Position numbers and translations under genes: made by a program. A DNA stretch of 32,620 nucleotides, from NCBI RefSeq assembly GCF_016612505.1, contig NZ_JAENRR010000053.1:1-32620 (forward strand), written 5' to 3'. The notes under the pieces were generated by a model that was given only the letters and a program-made list of their open reading frames with translations, had not been told where the DNA came from and ran no database searches. How positions within the stretch are numbered: position 1 is the stretch's first letter; every line of letters begins with the position of its first letter. This DNA is from Carboxylicivirga marina. GTDB lineage: Bacteria; Bacteroidota; Bacteroidia; Bacteroidales; Marinilabiliaceae. Shown here piece by piece: positions 21,438 through 30,392 of this stretch.

Positions 21438-21524
21438 CTCCACATTACAATTTTGACAAAGTACTGCTATTTAAATTTATTAAAAATAAACATAGCAACA
21501 CTTTCATTTTCAATGTTAAATTGA

Positions 21525-21559
21525 AGAAATATTTCCATATTGAAAGTGGAAATATTTCT
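21525..21559. repeat. 13-bp perfect inverted repeat
   Basis: Arms AGAAATATTTCCA (21525-21537) and TGGAAATATTTCT (21547-21559) with a 9-base spacer. A second, offset pair, CACTTTCA (21499-21506) and TGAAAGTG (21541-21548), can form a competing stem. No U-run follows on either strand, so it does not look like a normal terminator. Confidence 0.7.
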
Positions 21560-21766
21560 CTAATAGGCCTCAATCATTGTTTTAGTTATTCATTTTCTAT
21601 ACTTTATGCACTTCTTTAATTGGAATCACCAACACGAAACATGATGTATTTCATGAAAGCATCATACATTTATTACATCCATTTCTTTTGTAAAAAAAAG
21701 CCTTGCCAAAGTAATTTCTTTAGTATCACTATCATTGGGTGAATAATCACTAGTCATCTCTATAGC

Positions 21767-21800
21767 AAAAGGTCATTTCAACCTTAGCTAAAATGACCTT
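21767..21800 (-). terminator. Probable terminator of the TonB receptor gene
   Basis: A 10-bp perfect stem (arms 21769-21778 and 21791-21800) with a 12-base loop, followed in the minus direction by four U residues. It lies 22 bases past the stop at 21822. The short U-run lowers certainty. Confidence 0.65.
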
Positions 21801-21821
21801 CATCCAAATATATTAAGCTCC

Positions 21822-24173
21822 TTAGAATTCTAATCGATAGCTGAAGAACGGATAAATCATTGTCATACCATGCGGTACCACCTTTTGCTGTTGAAAATCA
21901 TAGGCCCAACCAAACATCTCTTCGGTCATCGTTATGTTTTTCGCTTGCAAAATGAGCACATGAGATACTTTGTTGCGGTTAATTCGATAATTAAAAGCCA
22001 AATCAACAAATAGCTTATTATCTTCCTGCCACTCAAAAGCACGTGATTCATCCAACACTACCATTTCTGATTCCTTAGAAAGGGTTTGGTCGGGTGGTGT
22101 AAATCGATTACCTCCCATGTAAGAAATCTTACCATTAATACTCAACAGGTTATTTTCCCGCACTTTCCACTCTTTCCCCCCGAGTAGGTTAAGCACCATG
22201 TTTCGGTTATACGATGTATTGCGCTCCACTCCATCGCCGCCTTTATACTTTGAATCAAAGAATGAACCTGTAAACATATAATAATAGCCATTTTTCATAT
22301 AGCGCTCAATTGTCACATCAACACCTATATTGCTGCCTGTACCGTCATTTACTAAAGGATCGGTAAAATACATGTTCCACTCATAATTAATCAGCGACTC
22401 AGAACTACCATCTAACACAGGTACATCATACAACTTTTGATAGTAAGGTTCTATTTTAAGACTCATATTATCAGACACTCGCCAATCGTATGAAAATACA
22501 AAATGGTTGGCCTTGGTAACTTCCAGGTCGGGATTCAGATAAGCCCCCGATTCATTTTGTGCCAAATAAAATCGTAAAGGCTCTAAGCGGCTATGCTTTC
22601 CATAAGCCAGACTAAATGAATGTTTCGGGATAAATCGCCATGTTACGCCCAAGCGAGGCTCTGGAATAAGCTCTTCATTTAAACCAAAATAGGTAAAATT
22701 GATACCTGCATTTACATCAAAAGTTGGCGCTATACGAAACTTGCTTTGCGTATACGCTTGCATCATGTATGAATTATCGGTTTGGTTGGCGATTCGAACT
22801 AATTCATCTTCGACACCTGGATTAGGATTTCCTTGTATGTCCAGATCAAAACTCAAATTAGTATACGTCATACCGGTTCGATTAGTGTGTCGATTACCAA
22901 ACTTATGATTCAAATACGAACTTACAATTAAGCGGTAGTTTTTTTCGCTATGATCAGCTATCGGAATCATGCTTCCATCACGCTGCAATTGGTCACTAAC
23001 GTTGGTAAAACCATCATAAGCTCCAACAATAGATGAAAACAAATAGGTCTTTTGTCCAAAATTTAATCGATGATTAATACCTCCTGCAGCAATCTCGGAG
23101 CCTGTATCATATTCATTATTATCCCACGATGTCTCCCATTCATTTGGGTCTTCATCGGGCTCAAAAGCAACATTACTTTTACCACCAATACCCCAAATGG
23201 AGAAGGTACCAGCCTTTTGGGTTGGTAAATGGACTTTAAAGCTCAAATCCTGATAATTGGGCAGACCGACATCCATATCGGCCAATTGCCCTACCAATCC
23301 CATGGTTGAGTATCGATAATTAAACAAATAAGAAGCCTCACCACCATCTTTAAAAGGTCCTTCAGAACTTATGTCAATGCCCTGGCTCCCGATTTGAAAT
23401 GCTGACTCACGCTGATCTCTATTCCCTTTTCTAAATTTCATATCAAACACTCCCGACATAGCATTACCATACTCAGCAGGGAAAGCACCTGTAAGGAAGT
23501 CTGAATTATCGAGCATATTAACGCTAAAAACAGTTTCGATACCACCTCCGTTATTTACTCCATTCAAATGATTAGGGACAGGTATTTCAACACCTTCTAA
23601 TCGCCAAAGAATTCCTTTGGGTGCATTACCTCGTACTACAATGGCATTATCGTTAACACCTTCGGCCATTGAAACACCGGCAAAGGAACCAGCCAAACGC
23701 GAAGGATCATTCCAGCCACCGGCAAATCGCCCGGCTTCTTCAACTGTAAAAGACCGAGCCGACAAAGTGGCCATATTATTTTGTGCCTTATCTTTCCTTT
23801 GCTCAGGCTTAATCACAACTTCATTTAATTGCTGAAACGTCTCTTTTATTGCCACATTCAATACAATCTCTTTACCCGAACCTACTAACACCTCTGACAA
23901 AACTACTGGCTCATATCCTAAAAAGCTTATTTGAATAGTATAACGCCCCACAGGCACATCTTCAATCATAAAATGACCATCCATATCAGTTATGGTGCCC
24001 TTTTGTGGATGAGATTCTAAAACAATAACATTTACTCCTGGGATGCTAATTTCGGAGTCAGCATCAACTACTCTCCCTTTAATGGTTTGAACAGGCCCTT
24101 GCGCCATTGATTGAACAAAAGGAAACAAGGCACTATAAATACAAACCAATAATACGAACTTCACTTTTTCCAT
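21822..24173 (-). CDS. TonB-dependent receptor with carboxypeptidase-regulatory-like N-terminal domain
   Basis: A 783-residue outer-membrane beta-barrel receptor that would import a ligand using TonB energy. Residues 1-25 form a signal peptide ending SMAQ, and about 28-113 a carboxypeptidase regulatory-like (Ig-fold) domain with IKGRVVDADS and TDMDGHFMIEDVPVGRYTI. The plug domain spans roughly 135-245. The rest is a barrel ending in Phe (SYRLEF), the usual outer-membrane assembly signal. It is shorter than typical SusC proteins and no SusD-like lipoprotein is adjacent, so it is not a classical glycan SusCD pair. The ligand cannot be inferred. A membrane-bound AraC-type regulator encoded just upstream on the same strand is the likely controller. 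Confidence 0.93.
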   Translation of the reverse strand: MEKVKFVLLVCIYSALFPFVQSMAQGPVQTIKGRVVDADSEISIPGVNVIVLESHPQKGTITDMDGHFMIEDVPVGRYTIQISFLGYEPVVLSEVLVGSGKEIVLNVAIKETFQQLNEVVIKPEQRKDKAQNNMATLSARSFTVEEAGRFAGGWNDPSRLAGSFAGVSMAEGVNDNAIVVRGNAPKGILWRLEGVEIPVPNHLNGVNNGGGIETVFSVNMLDNSDFLTGAFPAEYGNAMSGVFDMKFRKGNRDQRESAFQIGSQGIDISSEGPFKDGGEASYLFNYRYSTMGLVGQLADMDVGLPNYQDLSFKVHLPTQKAGTFSIWGIGGKSNVAFEPDEDPNEWETSWDNNEYDTGSEIAAGGINHRLNFGQKTYLFSSIVGAYDGFTNVSDQLQRDGSMIPIADHSEKNYRLIVSSYLNHKFGNRHTNRTGMTYTNLSFDLDIQGNPNPGVEDELVRIANQTDNSYMMQAYTQSKFRIAPTFDVNAGINFTYFGLNEELIPEPRLGVTWRFIPKHSFSLAYGKHSRLEPLRFYLAQNESGAYLNPDLEVTKANHFVFSYDWRVSDNMSLKIEPYYQKLYDVPVLDGSSESLINYEWNMYFTDPLVNDGTGSNIGVDVTIERYMKNGYYYMFTGSFFDSKYKGGDGVERNTSYNRNMVLNLLGGKEWKVRENNLLSINGKISYMGGNRFTPPDQTLSKESEMVVLDESRAFEWQEDNKLFVDLAFNYRINRNKVSHVLILQAKNITMTEEMFGWAYDFQQQKVVPHGMTMIYPFFSYRLEF

Positions 24174-24202
24174 GTTTGCTATAGATTTAAACAGTACAGC
24201 AA

Positions 24203-24210
24203 CAAAACTA
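24203..24210 (-). promoter_or_regulatory. Candidate -7 element upstream of the TonB receptor gene
   Basis: TAGTTTTG in the minus direction matches TAnnTTTG exactly and would give a leader of about 23 bases. No well-spaced TTTG is found upstream, as might be expected of a promoter that needs an activator such as the adjacent AraC-type protein. Confidence 0.33.
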
Positions 24211-24305
24211 CAAGTACTAAGCTGAGTAAACGTTCAATATTATAAAACCGAACCTCCATATAAACACCTCATTATATGAATACTGTATACTCAAGAGGTC
24301 ATTAT

Positions 24306-25394
24306 TTATAAACCTGAACATTTTTTCTTGTATTCCGATGGTGTTTGCTCCGTCAATTTCTTAAAAGTGGTGTTAAATGATGTTTTGGAGCTAAATCCTG
24401 ACTCAAATGCGACTCCTAAGATTGAGAGCTTGTTATTTTCTTTATCTGACAACATAAGCTTGGCCTTCTCAACCCTGAAGCGGTTAACAAATTGAAAGAA
24501 ATTCTCATTGTAGCCCTGGTTAATAACGTATGATAACTGATGAGATGTAACACCTAACAATTCGGCCAGTTTAATTAAATTCAATTCACTGTTCAGATAA
24601 GGTTCATCGCGCATCATTAATTCATCCAACTGATATTTTAGCTCCTCCATCTGATTATCAGTCACAATCTGACGCTTTGGAACTTCTTCTATTTCTTCAT
24701 TAATATCAATTACTTGCTGAACCATCACATTGTTCTTCGGAAATATCTCTTTTTGCTTTAACGAATTATAAGTAATGAACAGAACTACCAGCAATACCAT
24801 CGCATTCATAAAAACATTTAGAGGCAATTCAAAAAATACTATATTAAATACGCCAACAATAAACACCAATGATATCATAGCCAATATAATATACTCCAGC
24901 CAATTCAGGTTAATCTCTTGCGTTGAAGAAGCAAATTGTTGAATATTGCTTTGATGTTTTCGTATTCTTATAAAGGATAAAGTGGTAAAAAGCAATGCAT
25001 GAATCAAAACGAAAATCAATTGAAGCAAATACAAGTTAGCTGGCAGAAATTTATCAGAAATTAAAATCAGCAAATAAACAAAAGGTAAAATCAAAAAATT
25101 TGGAAGATCCTTTTTCAATTTATAAGCAGGCGTTGTAAAATGACACACACTGATAAAAAATAATAGTGGCGTAAAAAACTGAATAAATGCAACGACAAAA
25201 AAAGTACTTATTTGAATTTGCTCATTCGTTACTAATGAATACACTTCATCGAACCAATAAGACGCCCAAAGAAGCAAGAGCCAGCCGAACCATCGGTTGG
25301 CTTTTATATTAACTTTCATTGGATTGGTCACTAAAATAAATGAGAGCAATAGCAACGAACTAAAAACCAATACTTCAATCAGATTTAATATCAT
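24306..25394 (-). CDS. Membrane-bound AraC-family transcriptional regulator
   Basis: A protein of about 362 residues. The first ~220 residues hold seven or so hydrophobic helices; a charged linker (about 225-255) with KQKEIFPKNN and EEIEEVPKRQ follows; the last ~100 residues are an AraC/XylS DNA-binding domain with two helix-turn-helix units, the first around LIKLAELLGVTSHQLSYVIN and the second ending in FESGFSSKTSFNTTFKKLTEQTPSEYKK. It is a one-component regulator that could sense a signal in the membrane. The frame opens at GTG 25406, but ATG 25394 is preferred because it begins right at the first membrane helix. The TonB receptor gene lies 132 bases downstream on the same strand and is its probable target. 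Confidence 0.88.
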   Translation of the reverse strand: MILNLIEVLVFSSLLLLSFILVTNPMKVNIKANRWFGWLLLLWASYWFDEVYSLVTNEQIQISTFFVVAFIQFFTPLLFFISVCHFTTPAYKLKKDLPNFLILPFVYLLILISDKFLPANLYLLQLIFVLIHALLFTTLSFIRIRKHQSNIQQFASSTQEINLNWLEYIILAMISLVFIVGVFNIVFFELPLNVFMNAMVLLVVLFITYNSLKQKEIFPKNNVMVQQVIDINEEIEEVPKRQIVTDNQMEELKYQLDELMMRDEPYLNSELNLIKLAELLGVTSHQLSYVINQGYNENFFQFVNRFRVEKAKLMLSDKENNKLSILGVAFESGFSSKTSFNTTFKKLTEQTPSEYKKKCSGL

Positions 25395-25432
25395 ATAGTC
25401 AAACACTATTAATCATTATCAGGCTAAAGATA

Positions 25433-25464
25433 CAAATATTAAGAATGCAGCCTTTTATTACAAA
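25433..25464 (-). promoter_or_regulatory. Candidate promoter of the AraC-type regulator gene
   Basis: In the minus direction TTTG (25461-25464), a 20-base spacer and AATATTTG (25433-25440; 7/8 match to TAnnTTTG). The predicted start is near 25426, which gives a leader of about 20-32 bases depending on the start codon used. Confidence 0.45.
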
Positions 25465-25565
25465 CATTAGATATTAAGTCAGAATATGTCTATCTTTTTG
25501 GACATTAGTCTCCATTCAAAAAAATATCAAAATCGTAGTTTTACGGAACTAAACAATACACAATA

Positions 25566-28148
25566 ATGAAAACACTAATTCATGCGATTTTTATAGCATT
25601 CACTCTTTTGTTAGTGACTGCTTGTTCGAACAGTAACAGTTCGACCTCATCAACTGTCATTCATTTAAATGATAATTGGAAATTTAGTGAAGCCAGTCAA
25701 AATGAATGGCTGTCGGCTAAAGTACCGGGCTGTATCCATACCGATCTGCTCAATCACGATTTGATAGACGACCCGTTTTATAGACTAAACGAACACGACT
25801 TGCAATGGATCGATAAAAACGATTGGGAATACAAAACCAGTTTCATTATCGATAAAAGCACATTTAGCAAGAACCGTATTAACATCACTTTTGGTGGACT
25901 TGATACATATGCCGATGTCTATTTAAATGATGAACTTATTCTGAAAGCAGATAATATGTTCAGAGGCTGGACATTGAACTGTAAAGAACACATTAAAGAA
26001 GGTGAAAACACATTACGTATTTATTTTCACTCACCTATAAAAGTTGGTTTAGAGCTATACGACAACTACCCATATGTGGTGCAATCTTCTGCCAATGATT
26101 TGGCTAAAATTGGAAAAGTACCTGGTGAAAAGTGGGTAAGTCCACACGTGCGGAAGGCACCTTATATGTTTGGATGGGACTGGGGCCCTCGCCTGGTTAC
26201 TTCAGGCATTTGGGAACCTATTTCTATTAAAGCCTGGAATACGGCACGACTGGATAATATTCATACTATACAGAACCATATAACAGAACAATCGGCTCAG
26301 CTGACGTCGGTTTTTGAAGTTGAAGCAAATGAAGCCAACGATGCCACGCTTAGCATATCGATCGATGGAAACATTCTCACTTCAAAAAAGGTGAACCTCA
26401 AAAAAGGCACACACACTTACAATGTTGACTTTGAAATTGAAAACCCTGAGTTATGGTGGTCAAATGGATTGGGTGAAGCTCATCTTTACCAATTGAAAGG
26501 CGAATTACAAACTACTGCCGGAATTGAGACATTCAGCCACACACTTGGAATCAGAAGCATAGAGCTTGTAAGAGAGAATGATGAAGTAGGTCGTTCGTTT
26601 TACTTCAAACTAAACGGCAAACCTGTATTTATGAAAGGGGCCAATTACATTCCTAATGATGTATTTCTTGATAGAGTCTCACCTGAGAAATATGAACACA
26701 TTATTAAATCAGCAGCCGATTGTCACTTTAACATGTTACGTGTATGGGGCGGTGGCATCTACGAAAAGGAGATTTTCTATGACCTATGTGATAAATATGG
26801 CATTTTGGTATGGCAGGATTTTATGTTTGCATGTAATATGTATCCTGGTCATCCTGAATTTCTTGAAAGTGTGAAGCACGAAGCAGAGTACAATGTACGA
26901 CGTTTAAGAAATCATCCGAGTATTGCTTTATGGTGTGGTAATAATGAAATATTAGGTGCCTGGTTTGGTTGGGGCTGGAAAGAGAATAATGAAAAAGAGC
27001 AACCCCATGGTGCCAAAGCCATGTGGCAAGCGTATAAAGACATCTTTTTAGATGTGTTACCCAAGGCAGTTGAAGCACATGACCCTGCCAAACAATATTG
27101 GGCATCAAGTCCACAAGCTGGCGATACTATTAAAACAAACAAGATAGATGGCGACGACCACGATTGGCGCATCTGGTTTCGAGATGTTCCTTTTATTACT
27201 TATCACGATGGAGCTGCACGCTTTGTAAGTGAATATGGTTTTCAATCATTCCCTGAACTAAAGACAATTAAGAAGTATACCATTCCGGAAGATTACGACA
27301 TTAATTCGGAAGTAATGAAATCGCATCAGCGATCATTTATTGGTAATGGGGCCATCAAACGTTATATGGATAACTACTATCGTAATCCTAAAGATTTTGA
27401 ATCATTCTTATATGTAGGGTTATTACTTCAGGCCGAAGGCATCAGAACAGGTATCGAAGGACATCGCATAAACATGCCAACTACCATGGGAAGCCTATAT
27501 TGGCAATTGAATGATGTGTGGCCAGCTGCATCGTGGTCAAGCATCGATTACTTTGGCAACTGGAAAGCACTGCAATATTTCACTCGAAAGGCTTTTTCAC
27601 CAATAATAGCAGTGCCCGATACAAAAACAGATGATTTATTAATCTACTGTGTTTCGGACAACTTTGATGATAAACAAGGTCGATTAGAACTTGAGATAGT
27701 AGATTTTGAGGGAAACAAACTCTGGTCTTATCAGGATGAAGTAAAGGTAAAAGCTAATACTTCCAGTATCATCTTTAAAAAGCCTCTAAAGGAATTACTA
27801 AAAGGCATAAACACAACAAATGCTGTATTATCAACAAAACTTTTTGCTGAAGGTGAGCTAGTCTACTCGACTACCAGCTATTTTAAAGAGCCAATGGAAT
27901 TAAACTTACCATCACCAAAGCTGAAGGTGCTCACTAAAAAAACTGACGTAGGTTACGAAATATCCATCTCAACCGACATGTTAGCCAAAAATGTATATTT
28001 AAGTTTCGATGAGGCCGAAGGTTGGTATTCTAATAATTATTTCGACCTATTACCGGGAGAAACGAAAACAATTATTTTTGAGACTGAAGAAAACATCGAA
28101 GATTATACTAGTAAGTTAGTAGTCCGCACCCTGAATGACACCTATTAG
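25566..28148 (+). CDS. Beta-mannosidase, glycoside hydrolase family 2, lipoprotein
   Basis: An 860-residue exo-acting enzyme expected to release mannose from the non-reducing end of beta-linked manno-oligosaccharides or N-glycan cores. The signal sequence ends in the lipobox LVTAC (Cys20), so it is anchored in an envelope membrane. An N-terminal jelly-roll domain (about 35-220, with VPGCIHTDLL and WEYKTSF), an Ig-like domain, the catalytic barrel (about 345-650) and C-terminal Ig-like domains follow the GH2 mannosidase order. The acid/base Glu461 is in WCGNNE and the nucleophile Glu556 in VSEYGFQS, with spacing as in characterised Bacteroides beta-mannosidases. It is divergent from the AraC-type regulator and stands alone, with no SusCD pair. 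A strong terminator follows. Confidence 0.95.
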   Translation: MKTLIHAIFIAFTLLLVTACSNSNSSTSSTVIHLNDNWKFSEASQNEWLSAKVPGCIHTDLLNHDLIDDPFYRLNEHDLQWIDKNDWEYKTSFIIDKSTFSKNRINITFGGLDTYADVYLNDELILKADNMFRGWTLNCKEHIKEGENTLRIYFHSPIKVGLELYDNYPYVVQSSANDLAKIGKVPGEKWVSPHVRKAPYMFGWDWGPRLVTSGIWEPISIKAWNTARLDNIHTIQNHITEQSAQLTSVFEVEANEANDATLSISIDGNILTSKKVNLKKGTHTYNVDFEIENPELWWSNGLGEAHLYQLKGELQTTAGIETFSHTLGIRSIELVRENDEVGRSFYFKLNGKPVFMKGANYIPNDVFLDRVSPEKYEHIIKSAADCHFNMLRVWGGGIYEKEIFYDLCDKYGILVWQDFMFACNMYPGHPEFLESVKHEAEYNVRRLRNHPSIALWCGNNEILGAWFGWGWKENNEKEQPHGAKAMWQAYKDIFLDVLPKAVEAHDPAKQYWASSPQAGDTIKTNKIDGDDHDWRIWFRDVPFITYHDGAARFVSEYGFQSFPELKTIKKYTIPEDYDINSEVMKSHQRSFIGNGAIKRYMDNYYRNPKDFESFLYVGLLLQAEGIRTGIEGHRINMPTTMGSLYWQLNDVWPAASWSSIDYFGNWKALQYFTRKAFSPIIAVPDTKTDDLLIYCVSDNFDDKQGRLELEIVDFEGNKLWSYQDEVKVKANTSSIIFKKPLKELLKGINTTNAVLSTKLFAEGELVYSTTSYFKEPMELNLPSPKLKVLTKKTDVGYEISISTDMLAKNVYLSFDEAEGWYSNNYFDLLPGETKTIIFETEENIEDYTSKLVVRTLNDTY

Positions 28149-28167
28149 TTTATAAAAATAGAGGCAT

Positions 28168-28210
28168 AAAAAAAGCGAGGTTCTTCATACATTGAAGAAC
28201 CTCGCTTTTT
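28168..28210. terminator. Bidirectional terminator behind the beta-mannosidase gene
   Basis: A perfect 18-bp stem (arms 28170-28187 and 28193-28210) with a 5-base loop, flanked by an A-run and a T-run, so it works on both strands. On the plus strand it ends the mannosidase transcript. On the minus strand it once ended the gene whose remnant has its stop at 28222. Confidence 0.93.
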
Positions 28211-28221
28211 ATAATCATTGC

Positions 28222-28418
28222 TTATCGCTTCAACACTCTAAAAATAGCTTTATCGTTATTCGACTGCAGTTCCACCAAATATACACCTTGTGCATTGGCA
28301 ATCGCAAAACTGATATTATCAGAAGCTCCAAATACTTGTTAGTGAACAATTGCACCTGTTAACCCTCTAACCTTACAAGCTCATCACTATCTTGGTCATT
28401 AATAACAATATTTGCGCC
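28222..28418 (-). pseudogene. Remnant of a T9SS cargo gene: decayed C-terminal sorting domain
   Basis: Read on the minus strand from about 28418, one frame gives ANIVINDQDSDELVR. After a frameshift near 28360-28370 another frame gives GLTGAIVH, an in-frame TAA (28339-28341) and then QVFGASDNISFAIANAQGVY, followed by LVELQSNNDKAIFRVLKR and a stop at 28222. This is the pattern of a type IX sorting domain (beta-strand, LTG turn, NAQGVYLVEL, basic end). Against the expected spacing, about 7 bases are lost at the frameshift, and the TAA is one base change from CAA. No start or upstream domain remains: TGA stands at 28419-28421. The rest of the cargo gene has been deleted. Confidence 0.82.
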
Positions 28419-28603
28419 TCACTAGAGAGTATATTAAAAAGTAGGTTATAAAATGAGAGCAATTTAGACTTATATGCTACTATAGGCAGTATTTGAATCT
28501 AGCATAAAATATTTCATAATATTTCTTTTGAGATGTGTTAATACTGGAAATATTAACAATAAGGTCATAAATTGCTTCTCATAATTAATCAAACACTTAA
28601 ACT
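28419..28603. other. AT-rich region before aqpZ
   Basis: It holds no coding frame that I accept and no exact match to the TTTG / TAnnTTTG promoter pattern. It presumably contains the aqpZ promoter and leader, and perhaps unrecognisable residue of the deleted cargo gene. Confidence 0.5.
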
Positions 28604-29293
28604 ATGAAGAAGTTAGTAGCAGAATTTTTTGGAACAATGTGGCTGGTTATAGGCGGTTGTGGCAGTGCTGTATTAGCAGCTGGCTACCCCGAACTAGGCA
28701 TTGGATTTGTTGGTGTTTCTATTGCTTTTGGACTAACCGTAGTAACCATGGCCTATGCCATTGGGCACATATCTGGTTGTCATCTCAACCCGGCTGTCAC
28801 CATTGGTTTATGGGCCGGTGGGCGATTTGATACCAAAGAAATTGTTCCATACATTATTTCACAAGTGCTTGGAGCAACAATTGGTGCAACCATTCTTTAC
28901 TTAATTGCAAGTGGCAAGTCAGGTTTTGAATTGGGTGGTTTTGCAGCCAATGGTTTTGGAGAGCATTCACCTGACGGTTACAGTATGATAGCCGTATTAA
29001 TATGTGAGGTGGTGATGACTTTTATGTTTTTAATTGTGATTTTAGGTGCCACACACTCTAAAGCTCCTAAAGGGTTTGCCGGATTAGCCATCGGTTTGGC
29101 ATTGACTTTAATTCATCTTATTAGCATACCCGTCAGCAACACTTCTGTTAACCCGGCACGAAGCACCAGCCAGGCGATTTTTGTTGGCGATTGGGCCATG
29201 GGGCAATTGTGGCTGTTCTGGGTAGCTCCAATAGTAGGTGCTATATTAGCAGGATACGTATATAAATACCTTTCGCCAGACACAGAGGATTAG
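28604..29293 (+). CDS. aqpZ: Aquaporin Z (water channel, MIP family)
   Basis: A 229-residue inner-membrane channel with six membrane helices and two half-helices carrying the NPA motifs HLNPAVT (62-64) and SVNPARS (183-185). The selectivity-filter residues Phe42, His171, Thr180 and Arg186 are those of a strict water channel rather than a glycerol facilitator, which has Gly in place of His. The ending [13 protein letters not shown] and [11 protein letters not shown] closely follows E. coli AqpZ. It is monocistronic, with a terminator directly downstream, and convergent with manA. A role in osmotic adjustment is expected; no link to the mannose genes is evident. Confidence 0.97.
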   Translation: MKKLVAEFFGTMWLVIGGCGSAVLAAGYPELGIGFVGVSIAFGLTVVTMAYAIGHISGCHLNPAVTIGLWAGGRFDTKEIVPYIISQVLGATIGATILYLIASGKSGFELGGFAANGFGEHSPDGYSMIAVLICEVVMTFMFLIVILGATHSKAPKGFAGLAIGLALTLIHLISIPVSNTSVNPARSTSQAIFVGDWAMGQLWLFWVAPIVGAILAGYVYKYLSPDTED

Positions 29294-29301
29294 AAAGTAG
29301 T

Positions 29302-29333
29302 AGCCCCAAAGCAAAACTACTTTGGGGCTTTCT
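29302..29333 (+). terminator. Terminator of aqpZ
   Basis: A 10-bp perfect stem (arms 29302-29311 and 29320-29329) with an 8-base loop, followed on the plus strand by a T-rich tail. It lies in the 50-base gap between the convergent aqpZ and manA genes. Confidence 0.85.
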
Positions 29334-29343
29334 TAATTATATA

Positions 29344-30312
29344 TTAGATATATACTTCCAATAACCTGGCTGATTCTGACTGGAGAGATACATTTTTTAT
29401 GGAAGCAGGTATTAATACAGCTTCCATCTCGTTCAGGTCGACACTACCTTTTTCTGTTTCGATAGCACACTTGCCTCCAACGTTCATCATTATCACAAAA
29501 GAATCCAATGCTGAATAATCTTTTTTAACCACTCCATTAACATTCAATGCATTGGTTGTGAAATATTGACAAGTTGCAATTTCAACAGACTCATTGTTCT
29601 TTGCCTGATATGCTACTTTACCGGATCCATCATCATTAAAATTCATGGCATCCATAGCCAGCTCATGGTGTAATTCGCGTGGATTACCGAATTTATCGCG
29701 ACGATCGAAATCATAAATACGGTAGGTTATATCAGATGTCTGCTGAATTTCGGCAATTAAATTTCCACTCCCGATAGAATGAACTTTACCAGCCGGAATA
29801 AAAAATGAATCACCCTCAGCTGTTTTGTGCCTCGCCATCAGCTCCATCAACCTGCCTGATTTATGATAATCTTCAAACTCAACAGCGTCAGTCTTTTTAC
29901 TGAATCCGGAAATCAAAGCTGCGTCTTTTTCATTATCTATCACATACCACATCTCCGTTTTGCCAAATGAGTTATGCTTTTCCTTAGCCAATGTATCATC
30001 AGGATGCACCTGAATGGACAAATCATCATTAGCATCAATATACTTGATTAGCAGCGGAAAATTGGTTCCAAATTGCTCGTACACCTTGCTACCTAATAAA
30101 TCGGCTTTGTAAGTTTCAATTAGCTCTATCATATTTTTACCAGCCAAAGCACCATTGCTCACAACCGATAAATCATTTTTAAGCCCCGAAACCGCAAAGT
30201 TTTCGCCAATTTTAACACCTTCTTTACCTTCAATATTTAATTTTTGAGGAATTTTTTGTCCTCCCCAAATCATTTCTTTGAGGATAGGTTCAAACTTTAA
30301 TGGATGTAACAT
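29344..30312 (-). CDS. manA: Mannose-6-phosphate isomerase, class I (cupin, zinc)
   Basis: A 322-residue enzyme interconverting mannose-6-phosphate and fructose-6-phosphate. It is the short form common in Firmicutes and Bacteroidota. Zinc ligands are visible in QVHPDD (Gln101, His103), KTEMWY (Glu120) and VHSIG (His178), and the catalytic Arg198 is in TYRIYDFDR. The N-terminus FEPILKEMIWGG is typical. It can either feed released mannose into glycolysis or provide mannose-6-P for GDP-mannose and polysaccharide synthesis. It follows a LacI-type regulator gene by 80 bases on the same strand with no terminator or promoter match between, so the two are probably co-transcribed and under that regulator. 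Confidence 0.95.
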   Translation of the reverse strand: MLHPLKFEPILKEMIWGGQKIPQKLNIEGKEGVKIGENFAVSGLKNDLSVVSNGALAGKNMIELIETYKADLLGSKVYEQFGTNFPLLIKYIDANDDLSIQVHPDDTLAKEKHNSFGKTEMWYVIDNEKDAALISGFSKKTDAVEFEDYHKSGRLMELMARHKTAEGDSFFIPAGKVHSIGSGNLIAEIQQTSDITYRIYDFDRRDKFGNPRELHHELAMDAMNFNDDGSGKVAYQAKNNESVEIATCQYFTTNALNVNGVVKKDYSALDSFVIMMNVGGKCAIETEKGSVDLNEMEAVLIPASIKNVSLQSESARLLEVYI

Positions 30313-30392
30313 TTTTATTATTGTTTATATGTTATTTTCTATACCGATATGATGTCAATTCTACTATATCGTTTGAGTAATTAATTTAAATT

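Larger units (their letters stand above)
21387..21821. other. 435-base intergenic region between the ATPase and the TonB receptor gene
   Basis: The region holds the ATPase promoter and its inverted repeat, a second long inverted repeat at 21525-21559, and the terminator of the TonB receptor gene. A 62-codon plus-strand frame (21431-21619) runs across both the promoter and the repeat and has a low-complexity AT-driven composition; I do not accept it as a gene. Nothing is recognised at 21560-21766. Confidence 0.6.

Noticed and set aside
21431-21619. 62-codon plus-strand frame between the ATPase and TonB receptor genes
   Set aside because: It runs through the ATPase promoter element and a 13-bp inverted repeat and consists of AT-driven codons (Lys, Phe, Asn, Ile).
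21822-24173. Calling the receptor SusC
   Set aside because: It is shorter than typical SusC proteins and no SusD-like lipoprotein gene is adjacent.
28604-29293. Glycerol facilitator GlpF
   Set aside because: The selectivity filter has His171 and Arg186 with Phe42 and Thr180, as in AqpZ; GlpF would have Gly in place of His.
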